Source: Castellaniella sp034675905 (GTDB lineage: Bacteria > Pseudomonadota > Gammaproteobacteria > Burkholderiales > Burkholderiaceae_B). From it: a DNA stretch of 64,000 nt. The notes under the pieces are model-generated. The model was not told where the DNA came from. It was given only the letters and a program-made list of their open reading frames with translations, and did not search any database. How positions within the stretch are numbered: position 1 is the stretch's first letter; the number at the start of each line of letters is the position of its first letter. Made by a program: the position numbers and the translations under genes. The stretch spans positions 372,001 through 436,000 of the forward strand of contig NZ_JAUCCV010000010.1 of NCBI RefSeq assembly GCF_034675905.1. The letters run 5' to 3'. Positions 58,647-64,000 of the stretch are shown one piece after another.

Positions 58647-60079
58647 TTTCGGCCAATCTCGTCACCCTGCTCTACCTGATCGCCTCGGTCTGCTTCATCC
58701 AGGCGCTCAAAGGCCTATCCCATCCCACGACATCCCGCCGCGGCAATGCCTTCGGCATGATCGGCATGGCAATCGCCATTCTGACGACGGCCGTCCTGAT
58801 CATCGGCCTGGCCCGGGATGGCGCCGCCACCCTGGGACTGAGCCGCGTCATCCTGGGACTGCTGATCGGCGGCAGCATCGGCACGGTGCTGGCCCGCAAG
58901 GTCGAAATGACCAAGATGCCGGAACTGATCGCCTTCATGCACAGCATGATCGGTCTGGCGGCCGTTGCCATCGCCACCGCCGTCGTGGCGGAACCGCATG
59001 CCTTCGGCATCGCGGCGGCAGGCGCCCCCATTCCGACCGGCAACCGCCTGGAACTGTTCATCGGCACGTTTGTAGGGGCCATCACGTTTTCCGGTTCGGT
59101 TATCGCCTTCGGCAAACTGTCGGGAAAATACAAATTCCGCCTCTTCCAGGGTGCGCCGGTGGTCTTCCCCGGCCAGCATCCGCTGAACCTCATCCTGGCC
59201 ATCGTCATGCTGGCCTGCGGCTTCTGGTTCATGGCGACGCAGTCCTGGCTGCCTTTCGTGTTGATGACGGCCATCGCCTTCCTGCTGGGCGTGCTCATCA
59301 TCATCCCCATCGGCGGCGCCGACATGCCAGTGGTCATTTCCATGCTCAACAGCTACTCGGGCTGGGCAGCCGCAGGCATCGGTTTTTCCCTCAACAACCC
59401 CATGCTGATCATCGCGGGTTCGCTGGTGGGCTCGTCGGGCGCGATTCTGTCCTACATCATGTGCAAGGCCATGAACCGGTCCTTCTTCAACGTGATCCTG
59501 GGCGGTTTCGGGGCAGAAGCCTCTGCCGGCGGCAGCGCGGCCACAGGAGACCGCAGCGTCAAATCCGGCAGCCCCGACGACGCTGCTTTCCTGATGAGCA
59601 ATGCAGACACCGTCACCATCATCCCGGGCTACGGTCTGGCGGTCGCGCGGGCGCAGCACGCCCTGAAAGAACTGGCCGGCAAACTGTCCAGCCAGGGCGT
59701 CACGGTGAAATACGCCATCCACCCGGTGGCCGGCCGCATGCCGGGCCACATGAATGTGCTGCTGGCAGAAGCCGAAGTCCCTTACGACCAGGTCTTCGAA
59801 ATGGAAGACATCAACAGCGAATTCGGCCAGACCGACGTCGTGCTGGTCCTGGGCGCCAACGACGTGGTGAACCCGGCGGCCAAGAACGATCCCAACTCGC
59901 CGATTGCGGGCATGCCTATCCTCGAGGCCTACAAAGCCCGCACCATCATCGTCAACAAACGGTCCATGGCGGCAGGGTACGCGGGGCTGGACAACGAACT
60001 GTTCTACATGGACAAGACCATGATGGTCTTCGGCGATGCGAAAAAAGTGCTGGAAGACATGCTGAAAGCCCTGGAATGA
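58643..60079 (+). CDS. pntB: NAD(P) transhydrogenase subunit beta (PntB)
   Basis: A 478-residue protein. The membrane half of domain II (about 1-270, eight or nine helices, with PELIAFMHSMIGLAAV and MPVVISMLNSYSGWAAAGIG) is followed by the NADP(H)-binding domain III. That domain has IIPGYGLAVARAQHALKEL (about 330-348), HPVAGRMPGHMNVLLAEA and VLVLGANDVVNPAA. It completes the PntAA/AB/B complex in the inner membrane. Confidence 0.96.
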   Translation: MISANLVTLLYLIASVCFIQALKGLSHPTTSRRGNAFGMIGMAIAILTTAVLIIGLARDGAATLGLSRVILGLLIGGSIGTVLARKVEMTKMPELIAFMHSMIGLAAVAIATAVVAEPHAFGIAAAGAPIPTGNRLELFIGTFVGAITFSGSVIAFGKLSGKYKFRLFQGAPVVFPGQHPLNLILAIVMLACGFWFMATQSWLPFVLMTAIAFLLGVLIIIPIGGADMPVVISMLNSYSGWAAAGIGFSLNNPMLIIAGSLVGSSGAILSYIMCKAMNRSFFNVILGGFGAEASAGGSAATGDRSVKSGSPDDAAFLMSNADTVTIIPGYGLAVARAQHALKELAGKLSSQGVTVKYAIHPVAGRMPGHMNVLLAEAEVPYDQVFEMEDINSEFGQTDVVLVLGANDVVNPAAKNDPNSPIAGMPILEAYKARTIIVNKRSMAAGYAGLDNELFYMDKTMMVFGDAKKVLEDMLKALE

Positions 60080-60092
60080 CCCTCTTTCGCCA

Positions 60093-60162
60093 GTCCCGGC
60101 CCTACCGGCCGGGACATCCAGACTTTCCCGCATGACAGCCGACGGCCCGTAGATCCGGGCCG
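60093..60162 (+). terminator. Paired hairpins after pntB
   Basis: GTCCCGGCC/GGCCGGGAC (60093-60115), then CGGCCCG/CGGGCCG (60143-60162). Neither has a strong T-run (ATTTCGTTT after the second). They probably mark the end of the pnt transcript. Confidence 0.5.
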
Positions 60163-60213
60163 ATTTCGTTTAAAATTGAAACTAGTGTTATTACATTTCA
60201 GCATTTGCATACT

Positions 60214-60954
60214 ATGGCCATCGAGGAAAACGATCCCTTTGCGGTTTCGCAAAAGCTCGACATACAGAACATTCTTCAGGGTCTGCTGGACAAGCGCGCC
60301 CTGGTGCGTCTGGATGTCCCCGGCCATGCCGTTTCGATCATCTCCACCCTGCTGGAACTCGATCTCAAAAAGGGTTTTCTGGTCCTCGACAATGCGTCCG
60401 ACGATACGGTGAACTCCCAGCTGCTGCGGGCGCCCGCAGTGCGTCTGCAGGGCATGCTGGATCGCGTTCTGATCGAATTCCGCGGCCATCTGCAGCCCAC
60501 CATGCAAGGCGGCAAACCAGCGCTGTCCATGCGCTGGCCCGACCAGCTGCGCCGCATCCAGCGGCGTGAATTCTTCCGCATGGACGTCCCCACCACCAAT
60601 CCAGCCACCTGCCTGATTCACGACGCATCTCTGCCCGACGGAAAAATCACGCTGCCTCTGGCCAATATCAGCGCCGGCGGCCTGCAACTGATCGACCGCA
60701 ACAAAATTCTGGCAAACCAGCCCATCGGGGCCTTTTTCGACGATTGCATGCTCGACATGCCTGGCATCGAGGCCCAGGAAGTCAGTCTGCGCCTGCTGCG
60801 CCACGACCAACTCATCCAAGAAGGCGACAAACCGCCGTTGCTGGTGGTGGCTTGCCGGTTTTTCAATCTGCCTGCCAATCGCCAGATCACCATTCAGCAG
60901 TACGTCGGCGTCCTCGAACGCGCCATTCTGGCTCGCCGCTGGGGCACCGAATAA
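60214..60954 (+). CDS. ycgR: Flagellar brake protein YcgR (PilZ)
   Basis: A 246-residue c-di-GMP receptor that slows the flagellar motor when bound. An N-terminal YcgR domain (LQGLLDKRALVRLDVPGHAV) precedes a C-terminal PilZ domain. The ligand motif is seen as RRIQRREFFRMD (RxxxR) with NISAGGLQL standing for the usual D/NxSxxG. The ATG at 60214 is preferred over a TTG three codons upstream. It is probably linked functionally to cyclases such as the one at 45.6 kb. Confidence 0.88.
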   Translation: MAIEENDPFAVSQKLDIQNILQGLLDKRALVRLDVPGHAVSIISTLLELDLKKGFLVLDNASDDTVNSQLLRAPAVRLQGMLDRVLIEFRGHLQPTMQGGKPALSMRWPDQLRRIQRREFFRMDVPTTNPATCLIHDASLPDGKITLPLANISAGGLQLIDRNKILANQPIGAFFDDCMLDMPGIEAQEVSLRLLRHDQLIQEGDKPPLLVVACRFFNLPANRQITIQQYVGVLERAILARRWGTE

Positions 60955-60985
60955 GACCCGGCGCCACAGGCGCTGGCTCGATCTC

Positions 60986-61010
60986 GTAAATATATTTATT
61001 GCATATTTAC
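60986..61010. promoter_or_regulatory. AT-rich dyad upstream of the hydroxyproline-type operon
   Basis: GTAAATAT-N9-ATATTTAC, an 8-bp inverted repeat in an otherwise GC-rich region, 133 bases before the dehydrogenase start. It could be the operator of the GntR regulator encoded at 63346 or a promoter element. Confidence 0.35.
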
Positions 61011-61097
61011 ATGGGCTGTGCCACCATGAAAGCGGCGTCCCGCGCCGCGCACCCATCCGGGCCGATGCTGCCACGACGCTTTCTCTGAACCCATGAC

Positions 61098-61121
61098 CGT
61101 CCGCCAGGTCTGGCGGACGGA
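61098..61121. other. 11-bp GC palindrome just before the dehydrogenase gene
   Basis: CCGTCCGCCAG-GT-CTGGCGGACGG, ending 21 bases before the ATG. With only 2 central bases it suits a protein dimer better than an RNA hairpin, but an RNA stem is possible. Confidence 0.35.
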
Positions 61122-61142
61122 CGGCTGCATCCCAAGGACCCC

Positions 61143-62411
61143 ATGCACGCGTCTTCCTGCGATATTGCCATCATCGGCGGCGGCATCATCGGCGCCAGTT
61201 GCGCCCTGGCCCTGAGCGAAACCGGCCAGCACGTCATCTTGATCGAACCCCAGGACCTGGCCAGCGGCGCCAGCAAAGGCAACGCAGGCGCCCTGGCCTT
61301 TGCCGACATTCTGCCGCTGGCCTCGCCCCGCATCCTGCGCAAAGCCATCCATTGGCTCTTCGACCCTCTGGGGCCGCTCAGCCTGCCGCCGGCCTACTTG
61401 CCACGCATCGCCCCCTGGTTGCTGCATCTGTGGCGCTCCAGCCTGCCGGACCGCTACCCCGCCAACATCCGGGCGCAAGCTGCCCTGATGGCGCTGTCTC
61501 AAAGCGAAATGCAGGCCCAGCTGGAACGCACCGGACTGAGCCATCATCTGCATAGCCAGGGCGTGCTGGAAGTCTACGAAGGCGCGCCCCGCTATCAGGC
61601 CTCATTGGCCACCGCGCAATGGCGCGAACGCTACGGTATCGAAACCCGCCTGCTGCAAGGCGCAGACCTGGCTGCCCAGCAGCCCGGTCTGGCAGCGCGC
61701 TTCACGCACGGCGTCCTGATCCCCGAATGGCGCAATGTGGCAGACCCGCAGGCGCTGGGTCAGGCACTGGGAGAACAAGCCATCGAGCGCGGCGTGCAGC
61801 TGCTGCGCCAATCTGTGCGCTGGCTGCGACCGGCAGCCGACGGGGTGCAGCTGATTCTGGAAGACGGCAGCCAGTTGCAGGCCCGCCAGGTCGTGCTGGC
61901 AGCCGGCGCACGGTCCCACCAGCTGGCGCGAGGCCTGGGCGACCGCATCCCGTTGGAAACCGAGCGCGGCTACAACACCACCTTGGCGCCTGACGCGCTG
62001 GATCTGCGCCAGCAAGTCACTTTCAGCGACCACGGTTTCGTCATTTCACCGCTGACTTGCGGTATCCGGGTCGGCGGCGCCGTCGAACTGGCAGGCCTGA
62101 ACCGTGCGCCCGACTATCGTCGCGCCCAGACCATGCTGGACAAGGCCAAGACCTTCTTCCCCGAGCTGGATACATCGGGAGGCACCCAATGGATGGGCTT
62201 TCGCCCCAGCCTGCCGGACTCCCTGCCCATCATCGCCCGGTCGCCACGCCACCCGGCGGCCATCTATGCCTTTGGTCACGGGCACCTGGGCCTGACCCAA
62301 AGCGCCGCGACAGCCCGACTGGTGCGCGACCTGGCGATGCATCAGCCTCCCGCGATCGACCTGCACCCCTACCGGGTGAACCGGTTTTCTCTTTTTGGCG
62401 CCCGCTCATGA
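61143..62411 (+). CDS. FAD-dependent D-amino-acid (D-hydroxyproline-type) dehydrogenase
   Basis: A 422-residue DadA-like flavoenzyme. The FAD dinucleotide fold is DIAIIGGGIIGASCALALSE (about 6-25) with VILIEPQDLASGASKGNAG. HGVLIPEWRNVADPQALGQAL and the C-terminal GFRPSLPDSLPIIARSP and GHGHLGLTQSAATARLV are typical of DadA. Paired with the epimerase, it probably oxidises cis-4-hydroxy-D-proline to pyrroline-4-hydroxy-2-carboxylate. Its stop overlaps the next ATG (ATGA). Confidence 0.87.
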   Translation: MHASSCDIAIIGGGIIGASCALALSETGQHVILIEPQDLASGASKGNAGALAFADILPLASPRILRKAIHWLFDPLGPLSLPPAYLPRIAPWLLHLWRSSLPDRYPANIRAQAALMALSQSEMQAQLERTGLSHHLHSQGVLEVYEGAPRYQASLATAQWRERYGIETRLLQGADLAAQQPGLAARFTHGVLIPEWRNVADPQALGQALGEQAIERGVQLLRQSVRWLRPAADGVQLILEDGSQLQARQVVLAAGARSHQLARGLGDRIPLETERGYNTTLAPDALDLRQQVTFSDHGFVISPLTCGIRVGGAVELAGLNRAPDYRRAQTMLDKAKTFFPELDTSGGTQWMGFRPSLPDSLPIIARSPRHPAAIYAFGHGHLGLTQSAATARLVRDLAMHQPPAIDLHPYRVNRFSLFGARS

Positions 62412-63343
62412 CACGCATCTCTATTCTGGATTCCCATACCGGCGGCGAACCGACCCGCCTGGTGCTCGACGGCTTTCCCGATCCGGGGCCGGGCGATATG
62501 GCCCAACGCCGCGCCCGGCTGGCAGCACAGCACGACGACTGGCGCAAAGCGGTCATTCTGGAACCGCGCGGCCACGACGTGCTGGTCGGCGCGCTGCTCT
62601 GTCCGCCCCAGGACCCCGCATCCGCGGCCGGCGTGATCTTTTTCAACAATACCGGCTACCTGGGCATGTGCGGCCACGGCACCATCGGCCTGATCGTATC
62701 CCTGGCCTATCTGGGGCGCATCCAGCCAGGCGTGCACCAGATCGAAACACCGGTCGGGCCGGTCGCAGCGACCTTGCACTCAGACGGCAGCGTCAGCGTG
62801 CGCAACGTCCCCTCCTACCGCCACCGCAAGGACGTCACAGTGGACGTGCCTGGGCTGGGGCCGGTCACCGGCGATATCGCCTGGGGCGGCAACTGGTTCT
62901 TCCTGACCCATGCCCTGGACAAGGTCTATCCCGGCGCCGACACCCGGCAACTGACGGAATACGCGGCAGCCATCAGCGATGCGCTGGACACACAAGGCAT
63001 CCGGGGGCGCGATGGCGGCCTGATCGACCACATCGAACTGTTCGGCAACGATCCCGACGCCGACAGCCGCAGCTTTGTCCTGTGCCCCGGCAAAGCCTAT
63101 GACCGTTCACCCTGCGGCACCGGCACCAGCGCCAAAATCGCCTGCCTGGCCGCAGACGGCAAACTGCAGCCCGGCCAGATCTGGCGTCAGGCCAGCATCA
63201 TCGGCAGCCAGTTCCAGGCCAGCTACGAACCCGGCCCCGACGGCACAGTCATCCCCACCATCCGCGGGCAAGCGCACATCAGCGGTGAAACGACCCTGAT
63301 TTTGCAGGATGGCGACCCCTTCGCCTGGGGAATCCAGGCCTGA
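62408..63343 (+). CDS. Proline racemase-family enzyme, probably 4-hydroxyproline 2-epimerase
   Basis: A 311-residue protein of the proline racemase fold. The two catalytic cysteines are in FNNTGYLGMCGHGTIG (about Cys91) and DRSPCGTGTSAK (about Cys239). The start ISILDSHTGGEPTRLV is diagnostic. The Cys/Cys pair and the neighbouring D-amino-acid dehydrogenase favour hydroxyproline epimerisation over true proline racemisation or the Ser/Thr dehydratase variants. It overlaps the dehydrogenase gene by 4 bases. Confidence 0.9.
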   Translation: MTRISILDSHTGGEPTRLVLDGFPDPGPGDMAQRRARLAAQHDDWRKAVILEPRGHDVLVGALLCPPQDPASAAGVIFFNNTGYLGMCGHGTIGLIVSLAYLGRIQPGVHQIETPVGPVAATLHSDGSVSVRNVPSYRHRKDVTVDVPGLGPVTGDIAWGGNWFFLTHALDKVYPGADTRQLTEYAAAISDALDTQGIRGRDGGLIDHIELFGNDPDADSRSFVLCPGKAYDRSPCGTGTSAKIACLAADGKLQPGQIWRQASIIGSQFQASYEPGPDGTVIPTIRGQAHISGETTLILQDGDPFAWGIQA

Positions 63344-63345
63344 TC

Positions 63346-64000
63346 ATGCCCACTACCACGCCCCCCACAAAAACCCGCGCCACCGAAGCCGCCTACGATG
63401 CCATCGAGCAGCTGATCGCCACCCTGCAGCTGGAGCCCAACCAGCCCATCGTGGAAAGCGATCTGATCCGCCTGACCGGCCTGGGACGCACTCCCATCCG
63501 CGAAGCGCTGATGCGTCTGGTCGCCAGCGGCCTGATCGAGCAACAGCCGCGCCGAGGCCTGCGCGTCAGCGAAATCCGCATCGCGGAACACCTGATCCTG
63601 ATCGATACCCGCCGGGTCTTGGAGCGCCTGATTGCCACGTCCGCCGCCCGTCGAGCAACCCCGGACCAACGGGCCCGCCTGCTGCAATGCGGCCAGGACA
63701 TGGTGGATGCCGCGCAGCGCGGCGACCTGGCCGCCTACATGCAGGCCGACCAGGCGCTGGATCGCATCAACCATGAAGCCTGCCGCAATCCCTATGCGGT
63801 CCAGGCAATCGTGCCGATGATCATTCAATGCAGACGGTTCTGGTACGCCTACCAGCACGAAGGCGACCTGGAACGGGGCGCGCGCAGCCACCTGCTCGAA
63901 GTCCAGGGCATCCACGCCAACAACCCTGAACAAGCGGTCGCCGGCGCGGATGCCCTGATGGACTATCTGATGGAATTCACCCGCACCGTGATAGAAGCCT
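63346..64000 (+). CDS. GntR-family (FCD) transcriptional regulator, 5' part
   Basis: 218 codons are visible before the window edge. An N-terminal winged helix (AAYDAIEQLIATLQLEPNQP, SDLIRLTGLGRTPIREALMR) is followed by a helical FCD effector domain (LIDTRRVLERLIATSAARRA, NHEACRNP, SHLLEVQGIHANNPEQAVAG). Asp and His residues are suited to bind a metal or carboxylate ligand. It starts 2 bases after the epimerase stop, so is a likely pathway-specific regulator of this operon. Confidence 0.9.
   Translation, partial: MPTTTPPTKTRATEAAYDAIEQLIATLQLEPNQPIVESDLIRLTGLGRTPIREALMRLVASGLIEQQPRRGLRVSEIRIAEHLILIDTRRVLERLIATSAARRATPDQRARLLQCGQDMVDAAQRGDLAAYMQADQALDRINHEACRNPYAVQAIVPMIIQCRRFWYAYQHEGDLERGARSHLLEVQGIHANNPEQAVAGADALMDYLMEFTRTVIEA

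Noticed and set aside
58715..60133. 472-codon His/Gln-rich minus-strand frame
   Set aside because: Antisense of pntB; composition is that of a shadow frame.
1..64000. CRISPR array, rRNA or tRNA genes
   Set aside because: No regularly spaced repeats and no conserved rRNA or tRNA segments were recognised on either strand by reading; a tRNAscan or covariance search was not possible.

Overview
The window is a high-GC chromosomal segment of a betaproteobacterium. The pattern fits Burkholderiales, probably Alcaligenaceae (Bordetella/Castellaniella-like). The evidence is family-level: a RibBA with a degenerate cyclohydrolase half, the order ribBA-ribH-nusB-thiL-pgpA-pncC, a zapA-6S RNA pair, and an HrcA/CIRCE plus sigma32-type groE promoter. 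No rRNA, tRNA or CRISPR array was seen.

Layout. 1-2650: zinc uptake operon (ATPase, permease, binding protein; minus strand) divergent from zur, with a perfect 18-bp Zur-type palindrome between them. 2.7-6.9 kb: msrA, a small cytochrome c, lgt, a SIMPL protein, 6S RNA, zapA, a coiled-coil protein and rppH. 6.9-14.9 kb: proS, then the cell-envelope cluster ybgC-tolQ-tolR-tolA-tolB-pal-cpoB and an alpha/beta hydrolase. 15-21.7 kb: a PCuAC copper protein, a hotdog thioesterase, a four-gene BMP-type (nucleoside-like) ABC importer and a LysE exporter. 21.8-27.2 kb: ahpF and ahpC, an Aer-like chemoreceptor and an MFS transporter. 27.2-28.5 kb: an out-of-frame fusion of two broken genes, the second half from a pectate lyase. 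29.1-29.8 kb: an SDR oxidoreductase.

29.86-42.0 kb is a lower-GC island, inserted just upstream of the groE promoter. A 15-bp exact direct repeat brackets it, and it carries an 11-bp terminal-inverted-repeat-like sequence at both ends. Inside are an HNH-type nuclease gene, a small AT-rich HEPN-like gene with a G9 tract, a nest of IS elements (an IS110-family element inside an IS3-family element, beside IS21 and IS3 scraps) and an IS30-family element. It also holds the most interesting locus: a WYL-domain regulator divergent from a two-gene operon of a 1015-residue N6-adenine-type DNA methyltransferase and a 233-residue protein with a PD-(D/E)XK-like motif. I read this as a regulated restriction-type defence module that matches none of the named systems I know.

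42.0-47.1 kb: groES-groEL under CIRCE and heat-shock promoter control, a diacylglycerol kinase, pyrF and a membrane diguanylate cyclase. 47.2-52.7 kb, minus strand: ftsY, ribBA, ribH, nusB, thiL (frameshifted at an A9 tract), pgpA and pncC. 52.7-57 kb: rsmD-coaD, a MOSC N-domain-only protein and asmA. 57.2-61 kb: the proton-translocating transhydrogenase pntAA-pntAB-pntB and a YcgR flagellar brake. 61.1-64.0 kb: a D-amino-acid dehydrogenase, a hydroxyproline epimerase-like enzyme and a GntR regulator, probably a trans-4-hydroxy-L-proline utilisation operon, cut by the window end.
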